Of a stretch of 32,730 nt of DNA, positions 17,144 through 25,961 are shown in pieces. Under the pieces are notes generated by a model. The model did not search any database. It saw only the letters and a program-made list of their open reading frames with translations, and was not told the DNA's origin. The translations under genes and the position numbers were made by a program. The stretch is taken from NCBI GenBank assembly GCA_019090795.1, contig JAHRVG010000038.1, forward strand, positions 1 through 32,730, written 5' to 3'. This stretch comes from Paracoccaceae bacterium (GTDB lineage Bacteria; Pseudomonadota; Alphaproteobacteria; Rhodobacterales; Rhodobacteraceae). Every line of letters starts with the position of its first letter. Positions within the stretch are counted from its first letter, which is position 1.

Positions 17144-18481
17144 ATGAGCGGAATATTTTCCAGAACAAGTACGGCAATCGGATTGGCAGTTTTGCTGCTG
17201 TTTAGCGCCGGTTCCTGTGGTTGGCGCGATGAGACCCTGAAGGGCGAGCGTTTTGATATTCGCGACTTCAACAAAGATGAAGAGGCCGAGGTTCCTAAGG
17301 AAGAGGCGGTTGTTAGCAAGCTGGCGCTGGTCGCGCCGGTGGTAAACAAGGACTGGACCCACCGTAACGGTTCTGCGACCCATTCCATCCCGCATCCGGC
17401 TCTGGGGCGGGTGATCAGTAAAGTCTGGACGCAGAACATTGGCTCGGGAAATTCGCGTAAACGGTATATCAGCAGCGATCCGGTTATTGCGGGGGAGCGG
17501 ATTTTTACCCTTGATGCGGCCTCTGGCGTGCGGGCATTCAGTACCGGCGGTGCCCCGCTTTGGGCGCGGGAACTCACACCTGGGCAGGAAAAATCCCGCA
17601 ATGCGACTGGTGGAGGCCTTGCCTATAGCGCCGGTGTTCTGGTTGCGACCACCGGCCACGGTGAAGTTGTGGCGATGGATGCGGCCAGTGGTGAAATCCG
17701 CTGGCGCCATAAAATGATCGGTTCGATTTCTGCAGCACCCGTGATTGCCGGTACAACCGTGGTGGCAGTGTCGCGTTCCAACAATGCGTTGGGTCTGAAC
17801 ATCAGGAATGGCCGAATTCTGTGGCAACAAAACAGCAGCGGTAGCGATGCGGGGGTTGTGGGCGCTGGTAGTCCGGCCGCAAGTGGCAATCTAACGGTTA
17901 TTCCTTTTGCCTCTGGCGAGGTTGTAGGGGCGTTGACCCGCAACGGCCTGCGTGCCTGGAGCAGTGTCGTTTCTGGTGGCCACAAGGGCCTTGCCCGTGC
18001 CTTTGTCAGCGACATATCCGGTGATCCGGTTATTGACGGGGTGACGGTTTACGTAGCCAATCAATCGGGGCGGCTTGCGTCTTTGGATCGGCGCTCGGGT
18101 GAGCGGAACTGGACAGCAAATGACGGTTCCTATTCACCGGTCTGGTCTGCGGGCGGGGCGGTGTTTATGATTTCCGACAATTTTGCCATTAAACGGCTGA
18201 ATGCGTCTGATGGAGCCGAGGTCTGGTCGGTGGAACTGCCGGATTTCAAGGCCAAACGGGCACGCCGCCAACGCGATGCCTATGCTTATTTTGGCCCGAC
18301 ACTGGCCGGTGGCCAGCTGTGGATCGGCAGCAGTAATGGCTGGCTTAACAGTTATAATCCGGAGGACGGCAGCCTGACCGGCAGTGTGAAAATTCCCGGT
18401 GGTGCGGCCTCCCAACCGGCAATTGCTGGCGGGCGGTTGTATATCCTTTCGGGCAGTGGCCAGCTTCACGCTTTCCAATAG
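17144..18481 (+). CDS. bamB: BamB-like outer-membrane assembly lipoprotein (PQQ-type beta-propeller)
   Basis: Predicted periplasm-facing lipoprotein of the beta-barrel assembly machinery, 445 residues. The signal ends in a lipobox-like SAGSC with Cys25 as lipid site; serine before the cysteine is not the strict consensus. A charged linker (DFNKDEEAEVPKEE) follows. The rest is a propeller of PQQ-like repeats, for example IFTLDAASGVRAFSTGGAPLW, VVAMDAASGEIRWRHK, LGLNIRNGRILWQQ, LASLDRRSGERNWTAN, IKRLNASDGAEVWSVEL and LNSYNPEDGSLTG. No catalytic quinoprotein residues are needed for BamB. Its place between the YfgM-like gene and der supports the assignment. Confidence 0.9.
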   Translation: MSGIFSRTSTAIGLAVLLLFSAGSCGWRDETLKGERFDIRDFNKDEEAEVPKEEAVVSKLALVAPVVNKDWTHRNGSATHSIPHPALGRVISKVWTQNIGSGNSRKRYISSDPVIAGERIFTLDAASGVRAFSTGGAPLWARELTPGQEKSRNATGGGLAYSAGVLVATTGHGEVVAMDAASGEIRWRHKMIGSISAAPVIAGTTVVAVSRSNNALGLNIRNGRILWQQNSSGSDAGVVGAGSPAASGNLTVIPFASGEVVGALTRNGLRAWSSVVSGGHKGLARAFVSDISGDPVIDGVTVYVANQSGRLASLDRRSGERNWTANDGSYSPVWSAGGAVFMISDNFAIKRLNASDGAEVWSVELPDFKAKRARRQRDAYAYFGPTLAGGQLWIGSSNGWLNSYNPEDGSLTGSVKIPGGAASQPAIAGGRLYILSGSGQLHAFQ

Positions 18482-18527
18482 CGACGCTTTGGTTTAAGGG
18501 AACGGTCTAACCTTTTAGGCTGTTCCC

Positions 18528-20018
18528 ATGTCGTTTACCCTAGCCGTTGTCGGCCGCCCCAATGTAGGCAAATCCACCCTGTTCAACCGTCTGGTTGGCC
18601 GTCGTTTGGCGCTGGTTGATAACCAGCCCGGCGTGACCCGTGATCTGCGTGAAGGTGATGCGCGCCTTGGCCCGCTGCGCTTTACCGTGATCGACACCGC
18701 GGGGCTGGAAGAGGCCACCGACGAGAGCCTGCAAGGGCGCATGCGGATGCTGACCGAACGCGCGGTCGAAATGGCCGATGTCTGCCTGTTCATGATCGAC
18801 GCACGCGTTGGTGTAATGCCCGCCGATCTGGTGTTTGCCGAAATCCTGCGCCGTAAATCCGCCCATGTTATTGTTGCCGCCAACAAGGCCGAGGGCAGGG
18901 CGGGCGAAGAGGGCTATTATGACGCGTTTTCGCTGGGATTGGGTGAGCCGATCCAGCTGTCGGCGGAGCATGGTGAGGGCATGGATGACCTGATGCGCAT
19001 CCTGATGCCGATCCATGACAAATTTGCCGAACGCCAGTTGGATATCGAACCCGAGGTTGATGTGGAAATCAGCGAGGACGAAGATGCAGATGATGATGGC
19101 ACCATCACGTTTTCCGACAAGCGCCCGTTGCAGATTGCCATTGTAGGCCGTCCGAACGCAGGAAAATCCACGCTAATCAACCAGATACTGGGCGAAGATA
19201 AAATGTTGACCGGCCCCGAGGCCGGCATTACCCGCGATGCAATTTCCACTAATTTCACATGGGACGGAGTGCCGATGCGGATTTGGGACACTGCGGGAAT
19301 GCGCAAACGCGCCAAGGTTCAGGAGAAACTGGAGAAGCTTTCGGTCTCTGACGGCTTGCGCGCGGTGCGGTTTTCCGAGGTTGTAGTGGTGATGCTGGAT
19401 GTGAATATGCCGTTCGAGCAACAGGATCTGCGCATCGCCGATCTGGCCGAGCGGGAGGGGCGCGCGGTGGTTGTTGCGGTGAATAAATGGGACACCGAGG
19501 ACGACAAACAGACCAAGCTGAAAGACCTGCGCGAGAGTTTCACCCGTTTGCTACCACAATTGCGTGGCGCGCCGATGGTGACGGTATCCGCGAAAACTGG
19601 GCGCGGTATGGACCGCCTGCACAAAGCGATTGTGACTGCCCATGCGGTGTGGAACCGCCGCGTCAGCACCGCACGATTGAACCGCTGGCTGGTGGGCATG
19701 CTTGAGGCGCACCCGCCCCCAGCTCCGGGCGGAAAACGCATCCGCTTGCGTTATATGACACAAGTAAAAACCCGCCCGCCGAGCTTTGTGGTTATGTGCT
19801 CACATCCTGATTTGCTGGCAGAAAGCTATAGCCGCTATCTGGTGAACGGGCTGCGCGATGATCTGGATTTGCCGGGCACACCGATTCGTTTGTTCATGCG
19901 CTCACAAAGCGACAGGAACCCTTACCGCGACCGCAAAGAGAAAAAAGTGACCAAGCTGAACAAACACATCGAGGGGCGCTATAGCAAAGCTGCAGGGCGT
20001 GGCGTTAAGAAACGATAG
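18528..20018 (+). CDS. der: Ribosome biogenesis GTPase Der (EngA)
   Basis: Essential double-GTPase for 50S subunit maturation, 496 residues, cytoplasmic. First G domain: P-loop GRPNVGKST (9-17), DTAGL (56-60), G4 as NKAE. Second: GRPNAGKST (207-215), [16 protein letters not shown]. They are joined by a strongly acidic linker (about 172-192; [15 protein letters not shown]). The C-terminal KH-like domain carries [24 protein letters not shown] in place of NKxD in the first domain is seen in other alphaproteobacterial Der proteins. It ends with a basic tail ([11 protein letters not shown]). The start ATG has AGG about ten bases upstream, 46 bases after bamB. Confidence 0.97.
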   Translation: MSFTLAVVGRPNVGKSTLFNRLVGRRLALVDNQPGVTRDLREGDARLGPLRFTVIDTAGLEEATDESLQGRMRMLTERAVEMADVCLFMIDARVGVMPADLVFAEILRRKSAHVIVAANKAEGRAGEEGYYDAFSLGLGEPIQLSAEHGEGMDDLMRILMPIHDKFAERQLDIEPEVDVEISEDEDADDDGTITFSDKRPLQIAIVGRPNAGKSTLINQILGEDKMLTGPEAGITRDAISTNFTWDGVPMRIWDTAGMRKRAKVQEKLEKLSVSDGLRAVRFSEVVVVMLDVNMPFEQQDLRIADLAEREGRAVVVAVNKWDTEDDKQTKLKDLRESFTRLLPQLRGAPMVTVSAKTGRGMDRLHKAIVTAHAVWNRRVSTARLNRWLVGMLEAHPPPAPGGKRIRLRYMTQVKTRPPSFVVMCSHPDLLAESYSRYLVNGLRDDLDLPGTPIRLFMRSQSDRNPYRDRKEKKVTKLNKHIEGRYSKAAGRGVKKR

Positions 20019-20118
20019 AGCGTGCGCATGCTGGGCCATACCGCTGCGCGACGTTAGAAAATGTCGGGTCTACCCTTGTTGCAGATACAGAACTTCTGAT
20101 CAAAGACGCGGTGGTATC

Positions 20119-20138
20119 CCCCATTTATGGGGTTGTTT
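20119..20138 (+). terminator. Weak candidate terminator of der
   Basis: CCCCA-TTTA-TGGGG stem followed by TTGTTT on the plus strand, about 100 bases after the der stop. Short stem and interrupted T run. Confidence 0.35.
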
Positions 20139-20238
20139 GGAACGAGAACTCAGCAGGTTTATGTGGGTTAAGTTTCATCGTGGGGGTGCTCCCGCCAAAT
20201 CTGCGTGAATTGAAAATTCTCTTGATTTGTTGGGTATG

Positions 20239-20260
20239 GCATTTTGCTTGCGCAAAATGC
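20239..20260 (-). repeat. Strong inverted repeat after sulfatase 1
   Basis: GCATTTTGC-TTGC-GCAAAATGC, a perfect 9-bp stem with a 4-base loop, four bases behind the sulfatase stop codon. A second palindrome, ATCACCGGTGAT (20264-20275), covers the stop itself. No T run follows on the minus strand, so termination is uncertain. Confidence 0.6.
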
Positions 20261-20264
20261 GCCA

Positions 20265-21641
20265 TCACCGGTGATTGGCCGGTGTAGCCAGATCAAAATC
20301 CAGTGCTTTCAGGTGTGTTTCACATAGCTGATCTATTTCAGATTGCGGGATGTTTCGGCGATCATAGACCAGATTATTGTGCTCGTATGGGTCATTTCGG
20401 TGGTCGTATAACTCCTGGCTTCCATCCCAATAAAACGTATAGCGATAATCGCGGCTGCGTGCACTTCGGGCTATTTGCGGGCTGTCGCCATCGAAATTTT
20501 GGCCCCATGTGGAGCAGGCGGCAAAGCGCGTGGGGGCGGCAGATTTTCCTGACAATATCGGCGAAAGATCCTCTCCGCTGAATTGTGCGGGCACTTCCAG
20601 CCCCATTTGCGACATCATCGTTGGGGCCATGTCGGTCAATGACACCGGCGCGTCGCAGCGTTTCTGTTCAATGCCCGGCCCCGCGAACATTAGCGGAATG
20701 CGCAGTGCGCGCTCCCATAGAGTGAATTTGTGGAAAGCTAGTTTTTCGCCCAGCTGATAGCCATGATCGGACCACATCACTATCGTTGTATTTTGCCACA
20801 GGCCCTCTGCCTCCATATGGTCCAGAACTCGCCCAAGCAGATAATCGGCATAGCTGATTGAGGCGAGATAGGCCTTGAGGAAGTCCTTATAGCCGCCGGT
20901 ACGCCCGAGTACGCGGCGAAACTGGGCGCGGCCATCGGCAAATTCACGTGCGGCAGATGACAGCTCGCGCTGCGGGCCTTTGGCTGACGGGTCAAACTGG
21001 TTGAGGCCGAGGCCCGGCGGGTTGGAGACCTCCTTTGGCAGGGCATCAAAAAAACGCTGCGGCACGACAAAAGGTAAGTGAGGGCGATAAATTCCCAAGG
21101 CCCAGAATTTCCCCTGATCACCGCGGCGCATTTGCCCGAGCATATGGTCGGTATTGCGATCATCAGAGAGGCTTTGACCATCCGGGATCGCGCCGAAATC
21201 AACCGAGGGACCAAATTTTCCGCTCTTGGCCAGTTTGCTGATGGGGTGGAATAATTCCGAGTCTGTATGCAGATAATCATCCCAATCTGCGTGATCAAAA
21301 GCGGGCTTGTTAACGTGGAAAACTTTGCCCGCCCCCAGTGTTTCAAACCCGGCGTCCCGAAATCGCCCGACCACAGATAAGCGTTTACCACGCTTATAGT
21401 GCTGGTGCCATTTGTGCTGGTTGGCATAAACGCCGGTTTCCCACGGGTTCTGCCCAAACAGTGCTGCGGTGCGCGCGGGAGAGCAGGCGGGGGCGGGGGT
21501 ATAGGCTTGGGTGAAAACACAGGCGCGCGCGGCAAGGCGGCTCAGGTTCGGGGTTAGGGTATCGGGATGCCCGCCCAGCGGCTCTATCCAGTCGTTCAGA
21601 TCTTCAATCGACAGGAACAGAATGTTGCTCGGTTTATCCAT
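20265..21641 (-). CDS. Sulfatase 1 (iduronate-2-sulfatase-like, formylglycine type)
   Basis: Type I sulfatase hydrolysing sulfate esters, 458 residues. The formylglycine site is ACSPARTAALFG (Cys53 from this start), matching CxPxR. Metal-site segments are LFLSIEDLNDW near the N-terminus and MWSDHGYQLGEK later. The LNDWIEPLGGHP and GVYANQHKWHQ segments are those of the iduronate-2-sulfatase-like group. No signal peptide is visible, so it may act in the cytoplasm on imported substrate. I choose the ATG at 21641: it gives the same spacing to NILFLSIEDLNDW as in the paralogue. A GTG at 21647 would overlap the upstream stop by four bases. It lies two bases after sulfatase 2, in one operon. The actual substrate is unknown. 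Confidence 0.92.
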   Translation of the reverse strand: MDKPSNILFLSIEDLNDWIEPLGGHPDTLTPNLSRLAARACVFTQAYTPAPACSPARTAALFGQNPWETGVYANQHKWHQHYKRGKRLSVVGRFRDAGFETLGAGKVFHVNKPAFDHADWDDYLHTDSELFHPISKLAKSGKFGPSVDFGAIPDGQSLSDDRNTDHMLGQMRRGDQGKFWALGIYRPHLPFVVPQRFFDALPKEVSNPPGLGLNQFDPSAKGPQRELSSAAREFADGRAQFRRVLGRTGGYKDFLKAYLASISYADYLLGRVLDHMEAEGLWQNTTIVMWSDHGYQLGEKLAFHKFTLWERALRIPLMFAGPGIEQKRCDAPVSLTDMAPTMMSQMGLEVPAQFSGEDLSPILSGKSAAPTRFAACSTWGQNFDGDSPQIARSARSRDYRYTFYWDGSQELYDHRNDPYEHNNLVYDRRNIPQSEIDQLCETHLKALDFDLATPANHR

Positions 21642-21643
21642 GC

Positions 21644-23014
21644 TCACCTGCCCACCGGTTCGGCCAGCCCGAAATCCAGCGCTTGCTGGAGCTCGCTGCG
21701 CAGACGGGTGATTTCCGAGGCGGGTACATCGCCGGGGCTGTGGATCAGGTTGGTGTGCTCATAAGGATCGACGCGGTGGTCGTAGAGTTCTTCGGATCCG
21801 TCCCAGTAAAAAATGTAACGGTGGGTTCTGGAGCGCACGGACAGGGCCATTTGCGGACTATCAGAGGTGAAACCACGGCCCCAGACAGCCACAGAATTAC
21901 CGCGCATCTGGCCTTTTTCTCCGGTCAAAAGGGGGCTGAGGTCCTGACCGGAAAACTGTTCTGGGCGGGGCAAACCGGCACGGGAAAACAGGGTGGGGGC
22001 GATATCAATCAGCGATACGGGTTCATCAGATAGCCCGGATTCAATGTCTGGTCCGGCGAAAATCAGCGGCACCCGCAGGGCACGTTCCCAGAGCGAGAAT
22101 TTGCGAAAAGCCAGCTTCTCGCCAAATTGCCAGCCATGATCAGACCAGAGAACCACGGTGGTATTCTGCCACAGATTAGTAGCGTCCATGTGATCAAGAA
22201 CCTTGCCTAGCAACGCATCAGCATAGGCGATTGAGGCTAGGTAGGCGCGCAGAAAGTCCTTGTATTCCTTGTTTTTCCACAGCATTCGGCGTAAAAATTT
22301 TCCGCTGTCGGCAATTGCACGTCCTGCATCCGACAGCGGAGTATGGCTGGACAGATTGTGCGGGTCAAACCGGTTCATCCCCAGCCCCGGAGGATCGGCT
22401 ATATCGCCCTTGAACATGTCAAAGTATTTTTGCGGCACAATGAAGGGCAGATGCGGGCGATAAAGGCCGAGTGCCCAGAACTGCCCTGTCGCACCGGCCT
22501 GCATCTGCTGGATGACCCAATCGGTATTCAGGTCGTCATATTGTTCTTGTCCGTTATCAATCGGCCCGAAATCGGTGTTGGCACCGATGCTGCCGGATTG
22601 CACGGTTTTACTGATCTGGTCAAACTTTTCGATCCGGCGCTGTTTATAATCGGTCCAATCGTTGAAATCGAATTTCTGGGGAAAGACATGGAAAACCTTA
22701 CCCGCACCCCGTGTTTCAAATCCGGCATCGGTAAAGCGACCTACCAGCGATTTACGCGCACCGGATTTGTAATAGTCATGCCACTTGTGATTATTGGCAT
22801 AAACGCCAGTTTCCCATGGGTTTTGGCCAAAAAGCGTGGCAGTGCGCGAGGGTGAACAGGCGGGGGCGGCGGCATAAGCGGCGTTGAACACTATGCCCCT
22901 TTTGGCCAGACGATTGATATTCGGTGTTTTTGTATCCGGATGACCGCCAAGGGGTTCGATCCAGTCGTTCAGGTCTTCGATCGAGAGAAAAAGGATATTT
23001 TTTGTTTTGCTCAC
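21644..23014 (-). CDS. Sulfatase 2 (paralogue of sulfatase 1)
   Basis: Second formylglycine sulfatase, 456 residues, alignable end to end with its downstream neighbour. Shared blocks include NILFLSIEDLNDWIEPLGGH, FGQNPWETGVYAN, GAGKVFHV, FWALGLYRPHLPF, WSDHGWQFGEKLAF and IFYWDGSEELYDHR. The modification site is ACSPSRTATLFG (Cys53). No signal peptide is visible. The GTG at 23014 is preferred because family similarity starts there and GGCAGG lies about nine bases upstream; the frame extends to 23071 without support. The maturation enzyme (FGE or anaerobic maturase) is not in the window. Sequence differences from sulfatase 1 in the central region (about 130-260) suggest different substrates. 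Confidence 0.92.
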   Translation of the reverse strand: MSKTKNILFLSIEDLNDWIEPLGGHPDTKTPNINRLAKRGIVFNAAYAAAPACSPSRTATLFGQNPWETGVYANNHKWHDYYKSGARKSLVGRFTDAGFETRGAGKVFHVFPQKFDFNDWTDYKQRRIEKFDQISKTVQSGSIGANTDFGPIDNGQEQYDDLNTDWVIQQMQAGATGQFWALGLYRPHLPFIVPQKYFDMFKGDIADPPGLGMNRFDPHNLSSHTPLSDAGRAIADSGKFLRRMLWKNKEYKDFLRAYLASIAYADALLGKVLDHMDATNLWQNTTVVLWSDHGWQFGEKLAFRKFSLWERALRVPLIFAGPDIESGLSDEPVSLIDIAPTLFSRAGLPRPEQFSGQDLSPLLTGEKGQMRGNSVAVWGRGFTSDSPQMALSVRSRTHRYIFYWDGSEELYDHRVDPYEHTNLIHSPGDVPASEITRLRSELQQALDFGLAEPVGR

Positions 23015-23120
23015 GGGGATCGCCTGCCAATGGGTTTGTTGGGAGGATGGGATATTTGACGCGCGCTGCAAAGAGATTAATGCACCCAGTGCGGGGAAAT
23101 TTGAAGAACTAAGAATAAGG

Positions 23121-23768
23121 TCAGGGTAAGAGCTCGCGCAGCAGTCTTTGTGCTTGTTCTGATGGGTGGCTCAGGGGGGTGCGATCCTCGCCTGGATAGA
23201 AACGGGCGCGTGTGGCGGTGGGCATGGGGGCGGGCGCGAAGCTGGAGACTGTTAAACCTGTGTTTCGGGTCTCGGCGGCCCAACTGTCAAATAGGGCTTT
23301 TTGCGCGGCTTTGCTGGTGCCGTAAGCGGCAAAGAATTTTGCGCCAGCACAGGCGTCATGGGGCAGGATTGCGGCGCCCTTGCGTGCGATCAGCAGTGGC
23401 TCCACATTGGCAATTAGACGCTGGGTGGCGTGAATGTTGGTATCGACGGTTTTGCGCCAGTCTTTTTGTGGCACATGGCCAGCGGGCGAGAGCGGGGCCG
23501 CGAAAATCGCCGCGTGGAGCCAGTAATCCAAGCCCCCCCAGCGTTCAAAGATCGACAGGCACAGGCGTTGAACCCCTTGTTCATCGGTAATATCGAGGGG
23601 CACCAGCGTGGCGCTGCCGCCCTTGGCCTTGATCCGGTCGTCCAGTTCCTCGAGCGCGCCGGTGGTCCGGGCCAAGGCGATGACATGGGTTCCCTTGGCT
23701 GCAAAAGCCTCGGCCATAGCAGCGCCAAAACCGCGCGATGCGCCGGTGACAAGGGCGAGCTTTTCCAT
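23121..23768 (-). CDS. Short-chain dehydrogenase/reductase
   Basis: 215-residue Rossmann-fold oxidoreductase, NAD(P)-dependent, cytoplasmic. Cofactor motif TGASRGFG (8-15) and active-site YGTSK (Tyr and Lys of YxxxK) are present, so it is probably active; the family's Ser lies in an unusual ILPHDACAGAKFFA context. Its start is two bases behind the purF stop, with AGGAG inside the end of purF, so it is co-transcribed with purF. An SDR next to purF recurs in Rhodobacterales as far as I recall. The substrate is unknown. Confidence 0.9.
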   Translation of the reverse strand: MEKLALVTGASRGFGAAMAEAFAAKGTHVIALARTTGALEELDDRIKAKGGSATLVPLDITDEQGVQRLCLSIFERWGGLDYWLHAAIFAAPLSPAGHVPQKDWRKTVDTNIHATQRLIANVEPLLIARKGAAILPHDACAGAKFFAAYGTSKAAQKALFDSWAAETRNTGLTVSSFAPAPMPTATRARFYPGEDRTPLSHPSEQAQRLLRELLP

Positions 23769-23770
23769 GG

Positions 23771-25243
23771 CTATACAGGCTCCTGCAATTTGAAACCTTC
23801 GGCCAGTTTATCGGTTGGGCGCACCGGATACTGGCCGGAAAAACAGGCATCGCAATATTGTGGGTTTGCACTGCTACGCCCTTCGGGCACGCCACAGGCG
23901 CGATACAGACCATCCAGAGAGATGAATTTCAGCGAGGCTACAGAGAGATGTTCGCACATTTCTTTCGGTGTCATGGTGGCGGCCAGCAATTGCCCGCGCT
24001 CTGGGGTGTCAACGCCGTAAAAGCAGGGCCAGGAGGTGGGCGGAGAGGCAATGCGGAAGTGAACCTCGGTGGCGCCTGCATCCAGAATCATTTCCTTGAT
24101 CTTGCGGCTGGTGGTACCGCGCACCACTGAATCGTCGACCAGAATCACCCGTTTGCCTTTGATTAGCGCGCGGTTGACGTTCAGCTTTAGCCGCACGCCC
24201 ATGTTGCGAATTTGCTCGGTCGGTTCAATAAATGTGCGGCCCATATACTGGTTGCGGATAATGCCCATCGCATAGGGAATGCCGCTTTGCTGGCTATAGC
24301 CAATCGCGGCGGGGGTGCCGCTGTCTGGAACTGGGCATACCAGATCGGCCTCGACTGGGCTTTCCTTGGCCAGCTCCACCCCGATCTGGCGGCGGGTTTC
24401 ATAGACCGACTGGCCGTCAAGAATGCTGTCGGGGCGCGAAAAATACACCCGCTCGAAAATGCAGGGGCGGGGGTTTTGTCTCTCGAAGGGATAAGAACTT
24501 TCGATGCCGCTTGCCGTGGCGATCACCATTTCACCCGGTTCGATTTCACGAATGAATTCCGCGCCAATGATATCAAGGGCGCAGGTTTCCGAGCTGAGAA
24601 CCCAACCATCGCCAATTTTCCCCAGCACCAACGGGCGCACCCCCAATGCATCCCGCACACCGATCAGTTTGCTGCGGGTCATGGCGACGACAGAAAACGC
24701 GCCTTCAACCCGGCGCAGGGCATCCTTGATTCGTTCCGGCAGAGAACTTTGAAAAGAACGTGCCATCAGGTGGATGATACATTCGCTGTCAGAGGAGGAT
24801 TGAAAAATCGAGCCCGCAGAAATCAGCTCTTTGCGCAGCACCGCCGCATTGGTCAGATTGCCGTTGTGGGCAATCGCGCAGCCCCCAAGGGAAAACTCGC
24901 CAAAGAAGGGTTGAACGTCGCGAATCGCAGTGTTGCCCTTGGAGCCGCTGGTGGAATAGCGCACATGGCCGATAGAAATGTCACCGGGCAGGGTGCTCAT
25001 CAATGATTCTTTGGTAAAATTGTCGCGCACATAGCCAAAGCGGCGTGCATTGTTGAAACCGGCGTCATGGTCATAGGAAACGATACCGCCTGCCTCTTGT
25101 CCGCGGTGTTGCAGAGCGTGCAGGCCAAGAGCGACGAAATTCGCCGCGTCTTGCAGGCCGACGATGCCGAACACCCCGCATTCCTCTTTTCGTTTGTTTT
25201 GATCGAAAGGGTGCGGATAGAATGGTTCGGTTTGGCTCAGCAT
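23771..25243 (-). CDS. purF: Amidophosphoribosyltransferase
   Basis: First committed step of purine synthesis: PRPP plus glutamine gives phosphoribosylamine. 490 residues from the ATG at 25243. The N-terminal Ntn glutaminase domain has its nucleophile cysteine after a short propeptide in KEECGVFGIVG (Cys22), then LHALQHRGQEAGG and GHVRYSTSG. The phosphoribosyltransferase domain carries the PRPP loop VILVDDSVVRGTTSRK. The YCDACFSGQYPV segment is a typical PurF C-terminal part. Starts at ATG 25264 or TTG 25267 are also possible; 25243 has GGACC upstream. A strong terminator lies between cvpA and purF, so purF probably has its own promoter in 25244-25321. Confidence 0.97.
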   Translation of the reverse strand: MLSQTEPFYPHPFDQNKRKEECGVFGIVGLQDAANFVALGLHALQHRGQEAGGIVSYDHDAGFNNARRFGYVRDNFTKESLMSTLPGDISIGHVRYSTSGSKGNTAIRDVQPFFGEFSLGGCAIAHNGNLTNAAVLRKELISAGSIFQSSSDSECIIHLMARSFQSSLPERIKDALRRVEGAFSVVAMTRSKLIGVRDALGVRPLVLGKIGDGWVLSSETCALDIIGAEFIREIEPGEMVIATASGIESSYPFERQNPRPCIFERVYFSRPDSILDGQSVYETRRQIGVELAKESPVEADLVCPVPDSGTPAAIGYSQQSGIPYAMGIIRNQYMGRTFIEPTEQIRNMGVRLKLNVNRALIKGKRVILVDDSVVRGTTSRKIKEMILDAGATEVHFRIASPPTSWPCFYGVDTPERGQLLAATMTPKEMCEHLSVASLKFISLDGLYRACGVPEGRSSANPQYCDACFSGQYPVRPTDKLAEGFKLQEPV

Positions 25244-25321
25244 GGGACAGGTCCGATATGGCATCAATCGCGGCCTCTATAGAATGGGCGCGTGCCGGAG
25301 TCACGCAAATTCACCGGGCAT

Positions 25322-25346
25322 AAAAAAGGGCCTTGCGGCCCCTTTT
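25322..25346 (-). terminator. Intrinsic terminator after cvpA
   Basis: On the minus strand AAAAGGGGCC-GCAA-GGCCCTTTTTT, a GC-rich stem with a tetraloop and an uninterrupted T run, three bases after the cvpA stop. It is the only textbook intrinsic terminator found in the window. It separates radA-cvpA from purF-SDR. Confidence 0.9.
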
Positions 25347-25349
25347 GAA

Positions 25350-25949
25350 TTAGGTATCAGAACCGGTGGCGGTTTTTGTGCTATCGCCACTTGCTTCGCC
25401 ACATTGGCCGACGAATGCGTCATAGCGAAACCGCAACCATTCCGGCACTTCGGTCGGGGCCATTTCTGCCAATCGGGCCTGGCTTTCGGCCAGAACTGCG
25501 CGTGATTTGGAATTTTCCACCATCTCAGGGCGATCCCCGGCGGGGAATACATTATCGTATAAGATCAGGGCGATCAGAACCAACACCAGCCCGCGGGCGA
25601 CCCCGAACAAAAGTCCCAGACCCTGATCAACCGGGCCAAGGGCAGAGCGCTGGATCATGCCCGAAAATAGGGGTGTGAAGATCGAGACGACAACCAGCGC
25701 CACCGCGAATACCAAGGCAAAGGCCACAATCAGCGACAGGATGCAGGATCCGCCGATGATATCGTTGACCACCGGAATTTCCTTGACCAGAGGCACCACT
25801 TGCGGTGTCAGAAAATATGCGACAATTGCCGCTGCGACCCAACCTGCAATTGACAGGATTTCGCGCACCAACCCGCGTGAATACGCGAGAATCGCCGAAA
25901 TCAGCACAATGACAGCAACGCCGCCGTCTACAATTGTGAAACCTTCCAT
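25350..25949 (-). CDS. cvpA: CvpA family inner-membrane protein
   Basis: 199-residue protein with four membrane helices (about 7-22, 29-46, 64-92, 105-131), named for colicin V production and linked to envelope homeostasis and bile or stress tolerance in other bacteria. The opening GFTIVDGGVAVIVLISAILAYSRG and the central GPVDQGLGLLFGVARGLVLV are family hallmarks. The C-terminal tail is hydrophilic. GGGGGA precedes the ATG. It follows radA by 12 bases, so the two are co-transcribed. Confidence 0.93.
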   Translation of the reverse strand: MEGFTIVDGGVAVIVLISAILAYSRGLVREILSIAGWVAAAIVAYFLTPQVVPLVKEIPVVNDIIGGSCILSLIVAFALVFAVALVVVSIFTPLFSGMIQRSALGPVDQGLGLLFGVARGLVLVLIALILYDNVFPAGDRPEMVENSKSRAVLAESQARLAEMAPTEVPEWLRFRYDAFVGQCGEASGDSTKTATGSDT

Positions 25950-25961
25950 AGTTCCCCCTGC

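Larger units (their letters stand above)
20019..20264. other. Intergenic region between der and sulfatase
   Basis: No gene is seen. Two hairpins are present: a weak one at 20119-20132 (CCCCA/TGGGG followed by TTGTTT), which could terminate der, and a strong one at 20239-20260. Confidence 0.5.

Noticed and set aside
18528-20018. Der first G domain has NKAE in place of NKxD, considered as a loss of function
   Set aside because: The same replacement (NKSE/NKAE) is seen in other alphaproteobacterial Der proteins, so it is a lineage trait and not damage.
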